A DNA stretch of 64,000 nt from Sclerotinia nivalis (lineage: Eukaryota; Ascomycota; Leotiomycetes; Helotiales; Sclerotiniaceae), in contig JAPEIS010000014.1 of the NCBI GenBank assembly GCA_029531795.1, positions 1,612,001 to 1,676,000 on the forward strand, in the 5' to 3' direction. The position numbers and the translations under genes are program-made. The notes beneath the pieces were generated by a model. The model was given only the letters and a program-made list of their open reading frames with translations. It was not told the origin of the DNA and made no database searches. Positions 11,176 to 23,369 of this stretch are shown here, piece by piece (the first letter of the stretch is position 1; every line of letters starts with the position of its first letter).

Positions 11176-13018
11176 ATGCCGAAACGTACGCTGGAAGATA
11201 CAGAATTGAATCCTGGAGATAATGACATCAAGGTTTCCTCCAAGAAAAGTCGCAAAGAAAAGCGAGAAAAGAGATCTAAAGATGCCGAAGAGCCAGCCAC
11301 AGACTCCACCCCGATTGATGTTGAGGTAGAATCAAAGGAAGCTCGCAAGGAAAAGAAACGACTCAAGAAGGCGAAAAGAGCTCAAGAGGCAGAGGAGGAA
11401 CAATTACCTGAAGGCAATGCCATTGAGCCGACGTCGGATGCCGATGCTGCTGCGGGTGCGAAAGCTGCTAAAAAAACCGAAAAGGCGCGATTGAAGGCAT
11501 TGAAGAAGGAAGGAAAGCAAGAGAAAGCCGACATTCCCGAATCTACTGATTCTGCAACTCCTATAAGTGCTACTCCGCAGCAAAATGGGACAACATATAC
11601 AGAAGATTATAATCTCAGTGGCTTGCCACAAAGCGAAATAGACTCCTTCTTGACCACAAACTTCATCACCATCACCGATCCATTATCTGCCTCCGCTACT
11701 CTAAGACCCCTGATAAAGTTCGACTACCTACCGATCACCGACCCTGCCCAACGAGCCCCATTTAAGGACTTCAAAGCCCCAACTCCTATTCAAGCTGCGG
11801 CATGGCCATTTTTGCTGGCTGGCCGCGATGTAATTGGTGTTGCTGAGACTGGTTCGGGCAAAACGATGGCATTCGCCGTGCCTTGTGTACGTTACATGTC
11901 ATCTTTACCAAAAAATCAAAAGAACAAAGGTCCTAGGGCTGTTGTCGTATCGCCGACTCGAGAATTGGCAATGCAGAGTTATGAGCAGATCGTGAAACTT
12001 GCCAAGGTGTCTGGGCTTGAATGTGTCTGCGTATATGGAGGTGTTCCTAAGGACGAACAGATAAGAGCATTGAAAACTGCGGACATCGTCGTTGCCACCC
12101 CCGGTCGTCTCAATGATCTTATCAATCAAGGATGTGCAGACTTGAGCAAGGCTAGATATGTCGTTCTTGATGAAGCTGATCGTATGCTGGATAAAGGTTT
12201 TGAGGAAGAAATTAGGAAGATTATCAATACCACACCTTCTCTTGGAAAAAGACAGACACTCATGTTCACGGCTACTTGGCCCGAGTCTGTTCGCGAGTTG
12301 GCTTCCACCTTCATGACCAGCCCTGTCAAAATCGCCATTGGCGACAATCCTACGGGGGATCTTCGGGCCAACTCCCGCATCGTGCAGAAGGTTGAGGTTG
12401 TGGAACCAAGGGACAAGGAATACAGACTCATGCAACTGCTGAAGCAATATCAAAGTGGTAGTCAAAAGGATGACCGGATCCTGGTCTTTTGTTTGTACAA
12501 GAAGGAAGCCACGAGAGTGGAGGGTTTCATCAGACAGAAGGGGTTCCGAGTTGCTGGAATCCATGGTGATTTGAGTCAGGAACAAAGGACAAGAAGTTTG
12601 GAGGCTTTCAAGAGTGGTAATACTCCAGTTCTGGTGGCCACAGATGTCGCAGCTCGAGGTCTAGATATCCCTGCTGTCAAGCTAGTCATCAACTGCACAT
12701 TCCCCCTTACCGTGGAAGATTATGTGCACCGCATCGGTCGAACTGGTAGAGCTGGCAAAGATGGATTGGCGATTACATTATTCACCGAGCATGACAAGGC
12801 TCAGTCTGGCGCGTAAGTATAAATTCCAAATCTCGAATCGGCTACGTACTAACAAGTGGCATAGTTTGATCAACGTCCTCAAGGCAGCTAATCAACCAGT
12901 TCCTGACGAATTATTGAAATTCGGGACTACGGTTAAGAAGAAGGCTCACGACGCGTACGGTGCATTTTTCAAGAATGTTGACACCACCAAAAAAGCAACG
13001 AAAATAACATTTGATTAA
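11176..13018 (+). CDS. DBP3: ATP-dependent RNA helicase Dbp3 (DEAD-box)
   Basis: There are two exons, 11176-12812 and 12865-13018, with a 52-nt intron (GTAAGT, TACTAAC branch, ATAG). The product is 596 aa. Residues 1 to about 120 are Lys/Glu-rich with repeated KKxK/KEKR blocks, typical of the charged N-terminus of nucleolar Dbp3. The helicase core is complete: Q-motif around FKAPTPIQ (199-206), Walker A AETGSGKT (223-230), PTRELA (260-265), TPGR (308-311), DEAD (332-335), TAT (365-367, the SAT motif with Thr), [18 protein letters not shown] (489-497) and HRIGRTGR (518-525). Family role: nucleolar helicase in 60S subunit biogenesis, acting on pre-rRNA processing in ITS1. Dbp2-like helicases are the nearest alternative, but the basic N-terminus and the short tail favour Dbp3. 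Confidence 0.92.
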
Positions 13019-13061
13019 GATGCAACAAGCTAGGATAATTGTTCGCTTGAAGAATATAGAT

Positions 13062-14840
13062 TCAACCCTTAATTGTACGGTAACATTCGAGAAGATATTC
13101 CTTCTCACTCGTGGCTCTGTTATGGTGTAATGGTTAGTCGTTTGTAGATCGGCACCGCAGCTGAGAACTTACAGGAGAATCACAAAAATCATTGCCACTA
13201 AACCACATTTGATTATATCCACTAAACCGCCTGTGAATGACGTTCTCATCTGAGCAAGTGCGGCATACGTAACAAACCCAAGTGATATCGTGCTAGGCCG
13301 TGGTAACAAACCCATAACCTTGAACTTAGCACCATGGCTTCTGCAGTACGCCAGAATAAAATGACCACACCATGTGATTCGTAAGAGCATGTTAGCCATA
13401 TTTGCCAGTACAAGGCCCTCGGCTCCGAGACCCAAGACCCCTAAGAACAGATAAGCAGCACCGCCAAAGCCGGCAGAAAAAGCAGCCATCCATAAAGATT
13501 GCCTGTAAACTTCAGCTTCGGTAGCAACAACGGCTACAAATGCTTCGCACACTCCGTTCAGCGCAAGTAGTGGTATATAGTAACAATACACTGCAAGGAC
13601 ATTGCCAGCTCCAGACGATTGCCATCGTGGGCCAGCAATGAAGTTCAGGAGTAGCGGAGCGACGATGGGACCCACGGCAACCACGGCAACTGACAAGATA
13701 AGATATATTCGTAGTAGCCTTTGCAGATCTGTACTGGCTTTCTTGGTGGCTTCCTTGGTTGGCTTTCCATCGACGACAGAAAGAAGCTTGCCAAAGTAGT
13801 TTCTGGACATTTCCTCGATTGGCTGTAAGACTAGACGAGCAACGAGGCCTCCATAATTGCTGGCTAGTGCATAAATGCCTTGGGCTGTTTGAGTGGCCAT
13901 GGACGCTATAAGAAACGTATCGCCTTGCGTCAAGACATGTTTCACCATTGATTGTATCATCAAACTCCCTCCTAAAGACAATAGTGGTTTGGAAAAGTAA
14001 GAGTAGATATATTCCTTCTTTTTGCTACCATTAGTTAGCATCATGAATTATACCATCATAGCTAAAATACCTGTAGATAGGCTTGACCCTCAACGAAAAC
14101 CCTCCCCGTGACGCAATATTCCACACGGCCAAGAAATACACCAGTAGTATCAAAATAGCATATACTCCCTGGCCAATTGCAAACGGCACTACTCCCAACT
14201 CTCTTTGATGATGCGCAGCCCAAACTGCAACAGCACAAGTGACAATGCATCGTAATACGGTTGCAATCGACTCAGCAATAGCTCGAATTTTGAAAGCTGA
14301 TTTCTGCTGGACCACTACGAAGCATGGCTCAGCCAACAATTCTAGAATCGCTGCCACACCATAGAGTCTCAAAGATTGTCCAAAATATGGCGTTTCAACC
14401 ACGCCAGTTTGTCTGGCATTAGCATAGATCCAACCAAATACCACAGTAGATCCCAGTCCAAGAACAATAGAGATATATGACAAATTCACAATTGCTTGAC
14501 TTTTGCCAGCAGTCGTTCGGCTATCCAAATATCTGTCCTTTCTGGAGAGATTCCCATCTTGTTTGGCCTTGTAACCATCATCACTTATGTCTGTCTGACG
14601 CTGTATTGCGACGCGTAAACTCTCTCTGGAGAAGAATAGTACGGTGATGGAGTAAACTTCAAGTTGTGTTGACACAGCAAGCAGCTCAGGTGAGAGATAC
14701 CGGAGAAGTACCTGGTTGACGATAAAGGTCAGCGCTCGAGACCCGGCTTGCAATGCAATTAAGAGGGACGCTCCGCCGGCAGATGTTGAGAAAAGAGATT
14801 CGCCTGCTGGCTTCTCTTTGATGGGTTTCACGGATGTCAT
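13062..14840 (-). CDS. RFT1: Rft1, ER protein of N-glycan precursor assembly
   Basis: This is a minus-strand gene: exons 14840-14071, 14024-13173 and probably 13116-13062. The first intron is 46 nt (GTATTT, GCTAAC branch, GTAG). The encoded protein is 558 aa with the third exon. It is a hydrophobic polytopic protein of about a dozen membrane segments. Recognisable stretches are the N-terminal LLIALQAGSRALTFIVNQ, the FSRESLRVAIQR segment and the ALASNYGGLVARLVLQPIEE segment, all typical of Rft1. It is required for correct use of Man5GlcNAc2-PP-dolichol in the ER; whether it is itself the flippase is disputed. If the last intron is not spliced, translation stops at 13169-13171, giving 541 aa. 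The gene converges on DBP3 with 43 bp between stop codons. Confidence 0.92.
13117..13172 (-). other. Probable last intron of RFT1 overlapping an in-frame stop
   Basis: On the minus strand CT|GTAAGT reads as Leu-stop (CTG TAA) if unspliced, and as a consensus donor if spliced. A CGACTAACC branch site and an ATAACAG acceptor follow within 56 nt. Splicing adds LATSEKEYLL... and a further stop at 13064-13062. All three splice signals are near-consensus, so I favour splicing. Confidence 0.7.
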
Positions 14841-15200
14841 CGGTGGTCCTAGAAAAATCCATGAGTTTTAAGTTGCAACTTATTTTGTAGTTTGATGATA
14901 TCTACTACCCACTCTGATTGCTGATCACATGATGAGAATGATTACAATCGCTAAGAAGAAAAATGTTATGTGGACAACGAAACATCTGATATCTAATAAT
15001 AACTATCATTCTTTTCAAAAGAATTTCTCTTTGGCTTATATACGTATCTACGTAGAGTGGTTAATCATTTTGATATATTCTATATTTGTCAAGGAGACAT
15101 AATAGACATGGGGGGATAAGCAACGATATATAATCACTGATTTCATTTCAGATATTAGAGTATAGATAATTACTCGGCGAAAATTTTAAAGACGCATAGT
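14841..15200. promoter_or_regulatory. RFT1 upstream region and edge of the gene-bearing DNA
   Basis: This holds the presumed RFT1 promoter (minus strand). Composition begins to shift towards A+T here. No coding sequence is seen. Confidence 0.45.
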
Positions 15201-15391
15201 GTTACGGTTACACAAGGATATCGATCAGGAAATCTATAAAGGGGCGTCCTTGATACTAATCGCAAGTGTATAAACAAAAGAGTATTATCGATTAATGTTA
15301 CGACCATACAACGATATCGATCAGGAAATCTACAATGGGGCATCCTCATTGCTAATCGTTAGTTCATCGACAAAAAAGCATTATCAATTAG
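15201..15391. repeat. Two diverged tandem units of about 96 bp
   Basis: Unit 1 (15201-15296) and unit 2 (15297-15391) both start GTTACG, share ATATCGATCAGGAAATCTA near the middle, then GGGGC/GGGGCATC and CTAATCG, and end TATCRATTA. Differences are mostly transitions. This is the first repeat at the transition into AT-rich DNA. Confidence 0.75.
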
Positions 15392-16042
15392 CTTGGAATG
15401 CTTGGAAAAGATCTTTTTGTTTTTATATAAAAGATGATGATGATAATGATAATAGTATTTAGCGTCTGTGGGGATCTGTAAAAGATCCCAAACCTTCTGA
15501 AGGGTATAGGGACGAGTAATCCTAAGGATATTTATATACAAAGGTTTAATTCATTTCCATTTTCCTTTTCCTTTATAAATCTAAAAAAGCCTTTCTATTA
15601 TATAGATTATAAATATTATCTATTGATATTCGTTTAACAAATCTTTTTTATTGATTAGATTGATCTATAGATTAAATCTAATTTCGAAATAGAAGAAATA
15701 CTTTTGATCAAACAAATATTCTTTAGTATTTTCAGGTTTATCTATTGTAGACAATTCGGTTTAAAGTATTAGTATATAATCTTTCAGAATAATTAAATAT
15801 ATAATTTTTAAAATCTTCTTAAAATATAAAAAGAAGATTTGAAAATCACAATATCCCTTTTTGAATTTTCAAAAAAAGTTTTTGAAGATTTGTAATTGAA
15901 TTAAAAGATAAATTAGATATTCGAAACTTTTTTATATTAAACTTAATAATAAAAGGAATTGTAATAATTATTTAGTGAAGGATTAGATATTTTCTTTATA
16001 AAAGATTAAATATTCTGAAATCTTATAATATTTATATATATA
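15392..16042. other. AT-rich unassigned DNA, pre-insertion target of element A
   Basis: No motif that I can assign. It ends in ATATA (16038-16042), the 5' target duplication of the Gypsy element. The same pre-insertion sequence resumes at 22824 and continues to about 22979, so both pieces are one older, RIP-degraded unit of unknown origin. Confidence 0.5.
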
Positions 16043-16205
16043 TGTTACGGGTTCATTCCCCTTCACCTGCACGTGATCATATGTGCCTTAGGCACATATG
16101 CATGCATTCACTTCTATATAGTCAGGTCATTTCCTTGATTTTCTTCCTTTTTTTGTAGTACAATAATAGATCAACCCTATATATATCTTTTCCCTCACTG
16201 TAATA
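16043..16205 (+). repeat. 5' LTR of element A
   Basis: It starts TGTTACGGG and ends TGTAATA. It contains a perfect 11-bp inverted repeat with a 1-nt centre (16078-16100, CATATGTGCCT / AGGCACATATG) and a TATATAGTC TATA-like box at 16115. The ends fit an original TGTCACGG...CCGTGACA shifted by CpA-to-TpA change. This copy keeps more C and G than the 3' LTR. Confidence 0.9.
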
Positions 16206-17104
16206 GTTTGTATTACCTTTTCAAAGATTCCGTCACTTTACAAAGTGATTTGGTCTTGCCAAATCATTTGTAGGCTTTTATGTCTGTTTTCGACTGCTTT
16301 TGCACTATCGTAACTCGTCTGCTTTTGTATAATTGCGTTTCTTATCTGCTTTTGTGCAGCTTTTTTATTCGCTTTTGTAGGATCGCATTTTGTATATGTA
16401 TTATTTTTGTATAGTTGCATTTTCTTTATTGTCTGTTTTTGTATAATTACAGTTTCTCTATCGATTACTTTTGTACAATTACAATTCCTTTTATAATAGT
16501 TTCTGGTTCTATATTTATTAGTAGCGCGACTTTTATTTCTATTGAAGGAATTCGTACTGGAATCCAACGAATCTTTGATTAATGGTCTACTATTATACAA
16601 ATCCTAGCAGAATTGGATGCTCCAGTAATACCAAACTTCGCTATCGGTCCTGACGAACAAACTGTTTATTTGAATCATATTTTCTTTATTATTGAAGATC
16701 GCTTTATTATTCAAACTATTTATATTATTACTTAAACAAATAAAATCGAGGAATGCAAAGCGGAAAACGTCGGACTCCTTTACACCTTGATCGGCAAGCA
16801 AATTCAGCTGGACGCCAACGATACTACCATTGATTAGAAACCAACCATTCCTTGCCAAACTCAGAAGGATCTGTTTGTTTTTAAAGACGAAAGATCTAAT
16901 ATTCTTGTTTGTTAAGAGAACTATCAATCCTGGAAGTTGGATTTGTAATTCTGTTGGATAATCGATTTACAATTCTTTGCTTTCAAATAAAAGAAGATTA
17001 GTTATACTATTAGTCTTCTTGATAATCAAGTACGACAAAAGTGTATTATAGATATTATTAGATTTGTTAATGATTCTATTTGTTTCAATTTTGTTATTTC
17101 GTTT

Positions 17105-17578
17105 TTGGTTAAATTGGATAAATTATATATCTCTGTAGATATTGAAAGGGAAGCTTCGTTCAAATTCGACAAACTTTTTATAGATTCAAAAAAGTCCTTT
17201 TCGGCTTTCTTCTTTATGTTATTTCATTTGGCTAATTTTTGTTACAAATCTGATTACGAGATCGTTAACGTGATAAAGCAAAAGGTTACTGTTCTTTTTC
17301 GAACTTTGATTATTGGTGATTCGAATTTTTGTACTGTTGACGATATTGATGATTAATAAAAGAAATTCTCTATTTGGAATCAGAATCTTCGTGACGCCGA
17401 GTATTATAACAAAAATTCTGGTAATGTATTTGCTATTGATGATGATGACCTTATAGATTTTGATATAATGAAATAAAAGGAATAATAGCAAAAAAATCAG
17501 TAAAATAAGAAAAAGAAGTTTAATCCTATAATCTCTTGTAATTGTTATAATAGGATCGGTTATCTTCAGATTGATTGT
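17105..17578 (+). pseudogene. Gag remnant of element A with zinc knuckle
   Basis: An open stretch (17105-17356) resembles a Gypsy capsid segment (KFDKL...KKSFSAFFFML...LANFCYKSDYEIVN). Downstream, 17537-17578 translates as CNCYNRIGYLQIDC, which is a CX2CX4HX4C knuckle if Tyr4 was Cys and Tyr9 was His, both single RIP-type transitions. Stops interrupt the frame between the two. Confidence 0.6.
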
Positions 17579-19299
17579 TATATCATTTATAATATCAACG
17601 ATAATCTTCTTTTTGGTAAACAGGCTTCTATTAATGCCTTTTCTAATCATAATACTGCTGTTCTAATTAATCTGATCTTTGTTTAATATATCATTGCTCT
17701 GGTTTTCCGAGGTGCTAATAGGTCTAACAATAGTTGTGGTGGATTTCGAAGAGGATATACTGGTAATTGGGTACAAGGCCAATAATATCTGAATCAGGTA
17801 TAATGGCAAGGCTATATCGAATCAGAGAAGGTTGTTTTTATACTCAATTCAATTAAGGAAAATCTCGAATAGGGAAAAGATTAATCTCTGCAAAAAATCG
17901 TTTGTAGAGGAATACTAAAAGCAAAAAAGTAAATCAAGGAATGAATAGATATAAGTTATTGTAGTTTAACTTTATGAATAGCAAATCTCTATTTGTTAAA
18001 ACTATTATGTTTTTTATATATAAAAACCCTTTTATTATTACAAGTCTTATTGATAATAAATGTTCTAGGGAAATCTTTGTTAATTGTTCTTTTGTTTTCA
18101 AATATAATATCAAAATACAATTCTTACTTTTTCTTTACGAATTTCGATTTGCTGATGGAAAGATCGTTAATAGAATTACAAAATATTTTGTAATGGAAAT
18201 CGTTATAGGGGATCATTACAAATATTGGTTTTTTTATATTATTCAGTTTTTATTAAAGATATTATTAATCTTTGGTTTATTATAATTGCAATATTATAAT
18301 TCTATTATCAATTGGACGGAGATAAGTTTAACATTCTTTTCAAATTATTATGTTTCCAATTGTTCAGTGTGTTATGATTCAGAGTTAGTTAGTATGTCAA
18401 TGATTTTATCTTCGATTAAGAATTAAGAGGGTTTAACAAAAGTTATTTTATAATAAATTATCGATGTTATTGAATCTTTATATAAATTCCTTATTGATTT
18501 TGATATAAAAGTTAAATGTATGGATTATAAGTATCGCTCTCCCTATATCAAAGATTGTTTAAAGGACGATACCGATTCTCAATTTATTCAAACGTTTTCT
18601 GTTTCTAAAAGAGCTTTTTATAAAAAAAAATTTATTGAAGAGATATTGAACAAAGATTATATATTATAATCTGACGATTCTTTTATTGATCTCGAATTTC
18701 AGTAAGGTCTGATGTCTGGTGTGAATCATTATCGAATAAAGTGTTGTGGGGAATCAAATAATCAGGTATAAATGATTCCCAATTGTCTGTATCCAAAATC
18801 GATTTTGAAGATTACAGATCGATGTTGCTTTATTTATAATCCAAAAAACCATTTGCCTTTGTTTTCTGTTGAGGAACTCCTTATGTTTGTCTATTAGGGT
18901 ACAAGTCCAAATATAGATGATATTCGTTGGTTGCAAGTTTCTAATTTTGTTTCGTTTTGTTAATAAGATAACGTTCGGGTTATTTGGTTGATATAAGATA
19001 AATTGAATACTGTGTAGAAAATTGTTGAACAAGATTATCTACGATAGATTATATTGTTTTTAATGCTCATAGAAAAGGATTTTCGATCGATTTTACAAGG
19101 GTAGGGCGATGTAATAGAGATGCTTTTTAAAACTTTGTTGTAATTTCATGATTTTGTATATAATTGTTATAAGCCGTTTTATCTGCAGAAGATTTTTGAA
19201 GTTGATATCGATAAATTTTTAACTGGTAAATCTTCCCTTAATGACGATCAAATACGATAAAGGCTCTCTATATAATTACAAGATAAACTTTTTGCTTTT

Positions 19300-20560
19300 T
19301 TTCTATATTATGCTAATAGACTGCTATCTCGCCGAGTTTGGGATTACAAGATTGAATTGATATCTGGTAAAGAACCATTTTATTTCAAAAACCGTTCTTT
19401 GTCGTCAATGGAGTTGGTGGTGGTGCGCAAATGGCTCGATGATAATCTCTCCAAAAGATTCATTCGGGAATCGAGGTTGTGATGTGTCTTTTCTTTACTG
19501 TTAACTGTTAAGTCTGAAAGAGGGGTCTGCATTTGTCAAGATTATCAAAGATTCAATAATGTTATTATAAAGAATTGTTATTTATTATTTATCGTTTATA
19601 AAATGCTGGATGCTCTTTACAATACAAAAATTTATACCAAGTTTGATATTATTGCAATGTTCAATAAGTTGCGAATCGTTGAAAGAGATAAATGAAAAAC
19701 TATATTCATTATTCGTTTTGGTTTTTTTGAATCTCTAGTTATGCTTTTTGGTTTTTATAATACATTTGTATCGTTTCAATATTATATTAATTATATACTT
19801 TTCGACGAATTGAATAAATATTGTATTGTGTATCTTGATAATGTCTTAATTTACTTCGATAATCTTATAGAGTATAAGAAGTATATTCGTTAAGTGGTTC
19901 AAAAGCTAATGGATACTAGATTATAGATTGATATCAACAAATGCGAATTCGAAACTACAAAAACAAAGTATTTGGGTCTTATTATTATAATCGAAGGTAT
20001 CGAAATGGATCAAGAAAAGGTTACGGTTATTATATTTTGGGAGTTGTTTTTGTGTGTAAAAAATTTACAACGATTTTTTGGCTTTGCTAATTTCTATTAG
20101 CATTTTATAAAAGATTTTTCAAAGATTTGTTGTTCTCTCAATAATCTTTTGCAAAAGAATATTATATGGAAGTGGATTATAGATTATACAAAAATTTTTG
20201 ATATTTTAAAAAAGGCTTTTACAATAGTGTTGGTTTTGGTATACTTCGATTATAAATGGAAAACTGTTTTGGAAATCAATGTTTTTGATTAAATCTCAAA
20301 AGGAGTTCTTTTGCAATACAATAATGATAATGTTTTATATTTGGTTGTTTACTTTTCATTTAAATATATAACGATGGAATACAATTATAAAATCTATGAT
20401 AAGGAATTACTTGTTATTATCAAGACAATAAAAGAATGGCGTTTGGAGTTTCAAGGTTCACAAAAGGAGTTCGAGATTCTTATTGATTATAAAAATCTCG
20501 AGTATTTTATAATTACAAAGGCCTTTAATCAATAATAAATATAATAATCCGAATTTCTAT
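19300..20560 (+). pseudogene. Reverse transcriptase and RNase H remnants of element A
   Basis: The + strand reads, with interruptions, as Gypsy RT: DIIAMFNKLRI, then TIFIIRFGFFESLVMLFGFYN, QYYINYILFDELNKYCIVYLDN (catalytic box 19831-19842, second Asp now Asn) and a connection domain with FFGFANFY*HFIKDFSKI. RNase H follows, best in 20311-20535 (VVYFSFKYITMEYNYKIYDKELLVIIKTIKEWR...IDYKNLEYF). Stops stand where Gln or Trp codons are expected. Confidence 0.85.
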
Positions 20561-20879
20561 CTCAATATAATTTCTGTATAGTTTATCGATTAGGAAATAA
20601 AATTATTCGATTAGATATATTCAATAGAAAACACAAAGATCGATTATATCGCTTTGATTTAAACGATAAGTATTTAAAGAATTAAAAATATATTGTTTTC
20701 TTTTAGAATCGTTTTGATATCGATCTTTATAAGGATTTGATTGAGTATATCAATTTGGTATTGATAAAGATAATAATACTGTTTTACAATTAATTAATTG
20801 ATATTTTAATTGATGTAGTATATATTAGATCCAATATCATAGATCAATTTATTTCTACTTTTAACAATCCATCGATGAT

Positions 20880-21700
20880 TAAATAGCCAAAAGAGTATCG
20901 TAAGATTTTTCGGATTGCTATATAGAATTGTTCGATCCAAAATAATAGAATTTATTATTGGGATAAGCTTTGGGTTCCATTAGACGATAAATTCAAATTC
21001 CAAATTATCTATCGGACTTATTCTTCTAATCCTGCTGATCATTCTGATCGAATTAAAACAATCGATTTTGTTTCTCGTATATATTGGTAATCTAATATAT
21101 ATTTAGAAATCGCGTTTTATATAAAGATCTACGAACTTTGTATTTACACCAAGTTGTTTAAATCAATACTTCCCGGATTTTTGAAATTGCTATTTGTCTT
21201 TTTTTGTATATGATCTGATATCTCAATCGATTATATTATATTGTTTTCAGATTGTACTTGTTATAATTTTATCTATAAATATATTTTGGTAGTAGTTTGT
21301 AGATTAATCAAAATAAAACATTTCATCGGTATATATATATTAACGATAAAAAAGTTAATCGATGCCTTTATTAATTGTATTTATATACTTCATAGATTCC
21401 TGGATAATATTATTTTCGATCGGAAAATGCAATTCGTATCAGGATTCTAATTACAACTTTTGGAACGATTGGGAATTATTTTAAAGTATTCTTTAGTTTT
21501 TCATTCTCAAATAAATAATCAAACCGAATATATTAATTTGGTTCTGGAATAGTATTTACAAGTTTTTATTAATTACCATTAAGATAATTAATTGGATTAA
21601 CTATCTTTAATCAAGTTTATATTTAATAATATAATTTCTAAAACAATTAATTGTTCGTTTTTCTTTGCCAATTATAACTTTAATCTATATCTAAATATCA
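20880..21700 (+). pseudogene. Integrase remnant of element A
   Basis: The segment 21241-21450 matches the integrase core: ILVVVCRLIKIKHFI (normally VVVDRLTKMKHFI), then FINCIYILHRFLDNIIFDRKMQFVSGF (normally a HGLP-DTIISDRGPQFVS type). The catalytic Asp in the first block reads Cys, and the SDRG block reads FDRK. A downstream LKYSLVFHSQINNQTEYIN is the conserved HPQTNGQTER region. Confidence 0.8.
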
Positions 21701-21924
21701 AACCTAGTAAACCTTACCCGTCGAATATAATTTTAGTACAAAAACAGGAATTCTTTAAAAGTAATCGGATTGCGGATTGTATAGAATATATTTTGAAACA
21801 ACTTTGTATTTTTGTATAATAGATAATTGCTATTTATAAAGACTATATTAATCGTTACTGTTTTGATTCATTTTGTTATATAGTTAATCAAAAAGTTTAC
21901 ATCAATACTAAGAATATAAAGACT

Positions 21925-22400
21925 TTGTATAAAGCAAAAAAGCTAGATAATAAATGGACCGATCCTTATGAGATTATCAAGATTTATCTTTGTATTTGTT
22001 TTATTCAATTGTTTAAAAATATTAAAATCTTCTCTGTTTTCTATTATTCTCTTTTATTTCCAGTTTATACTAATCCTCATTTCTCAATTCAAACAACGAT
22101 TAACAAGTCAAAATCCCTGACTATACAGGACAAAGTTTTGGAGCAGGACGATGATGAAAATGAGCCTGTTCAAAAATGGATATTTGAAGGAGTTCTAAAT
22201 AATTATGATAAGGATAGCTACTATTATTTGATCAAATGAAGATACTACACACCAATTTAGCAATCAACTAATGATTTAAAAAATAACGAGAAGATTCTTA
22301 TCGAGTATCATCGCCTTCATCCAAAGAAGCCAAAACCACCAGTTTGGATTCTAAAGCACCCCGACACTACTATATTACAACCAGAACTATAGAATTTGTA
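21925..22400 (+). pseudogene. Integrase C-terminus and chromodomain of element A
   Basis: AKKLDNKWTDPYEIIKIY is the integrase GPF/Y-like module. Then WIFEGVLNNYDKDSYYYLIK, followed after a stop by the I*QSTNDLKNNEKILIEYHRLHPKKPKPP stretch, forms a chromodomain of chromovirus type. In live elements this module binds methylated H3K9 and directs insertion to heterochromatin. It is one of the best-preserved coding blocks in the AT-rich region, with 104 codons open. Confidence 0.8.
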
Positions 22401-22655
22401 ATTGAAGTCATACAGTGAGATTGCTACGCCTACTCTACGAAGATCCATTCACACCAAGATTATTCGTTTCGTCTAAAAGTATATTATATGTTATTATAAT
22501 AGGGGATATAGTATTTGGAATATTATATATTGAAAGATATCATACGTTTTTGATTCAGAGATTTAATTAAGAAAAGGAATCTATGTTTTTTTTTTGTTTT
22601 TTTTTATTTTTTAACGCCCATTTGGGATCAAATGGGTTTCTTGAGAAGGGGATAC

Positions 22656-22818
22656 TGTTACAGGTTCATTCCCCTTCACCTGTATATAATTATATATGCC
22701 TTAAACATATATATATATATTCATTTCTATATAGTCAGATCACCTCCTTGACCTTCTTCCTCTCCTTATAGTACAACAATAGATCAACTCTACATATACC
22801 TTTTCCCTCACCGTGATA
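22656..22818 (+). repeat. 3' LTR of element A
   Basis: Same length (163 bp) and order as the 5' LTR, starting TGTTACAGG and ending CCGTGATA. The 11-bp palindrome is eroded by transitions. The 3' target duplication ATATA follows directly. Confidence 0.9.
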
Positions 22819-22823
22819 ATATA

Positions 22824-22979
22824 ATTGAATTCTATATTGATATATTTGAAGTATTAATAGTATTATATAAAATCTTTATAAACGATTTTAATAAATAATA
22901 ATTTGTACAAAATCTTCTTTGAAAAATCGAATTCAAATAGATTTATTATAGAATAATCGAAATTCTATTTTCTATATGT
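22824..22979. other. Short AT-rich remnant between elements A and G
   Basis: This is the continuation of the DNA interrupted by element A. No coding sequence is seen. It ends at the left LTR of the Copia element G, where the flank reads TATGT. Confidence 0.5.
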
Positions 22980-23369
22980 CGATACAATTCCGCGATCGTT
23001 GTATCCGATAGAAATAATAGAAAACGTTTTCAATTGTATTGAGGTTATTCACAAAAGAGATTCCCGTGAGAGCGCTTGGATTGCTACGCAATTGACCCCT
23101 AAATTAAAGGTTATATTGTACATCAAGATTCGAAAGAATTATTGAGTACGAATGGTCTCAATATAAAAGTTTTCGCTTAAGTGAGGATCATATGCTTTAA
23201 GAGTATATGAATATTAATATTAATTATCTTCTTAAAAGAATAATTAATTATAATAAATATAGATACAAAAACGAAATAGAAAACCCAAAACTATAATATC
23301 CAAAAACCTAAATTTTAATGTTCGAAAAATCTTAAATCTTAATATTTGTTTTCTTTATCTATATTTTCA

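Larger units (their letters stand above)
16043..22818 (+). mobile_element. Element A: full-length Ty3/Gypsy chromovirus, RIP-degraded (6,776 bp)
   Basis: It is bounded by two 163-bp LTRs (16043-16205 and 22656-22818) and flanked by perfect 5-bp duplications ATATA (16038-16042 and 22819-22823). A polypurine tract (GAGAAGGGGATAC) directly precedes the 3' LTR. In order on the plus strand are gag with a zinc knuckle, reverse transcriptase, RNase H, integrase and a C-terminal chromodomain, which defines the Gypsy order and chromovirus subtype. Every frame is broken by TAA/TAG where CAA/CAG is expected, and the RT box reads YLDN instead of YLDD. The element is dead. I could not find a tRNA-type primer site after the 5' LTR. 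Confidence 0.93.

Noticed and set aside
11905..12585. A 226-codon open frame antisense to DBP3
   Set aside because: It is the reverse strand of a conserved helicase coding sequence and has no features of its own.
13112..13140. A tRNA-like start (GGCTCTGTTATGGTGTAATGG, resembling a Gln/His tRNA 5' half with box A) on the plus strand
   Set aside because: There is no anticodon stem, no GGTTCRA box B and no acceptor closure downstream. The same bases on the minus strand are the branch site and acceptor of the RFT1 last intron.
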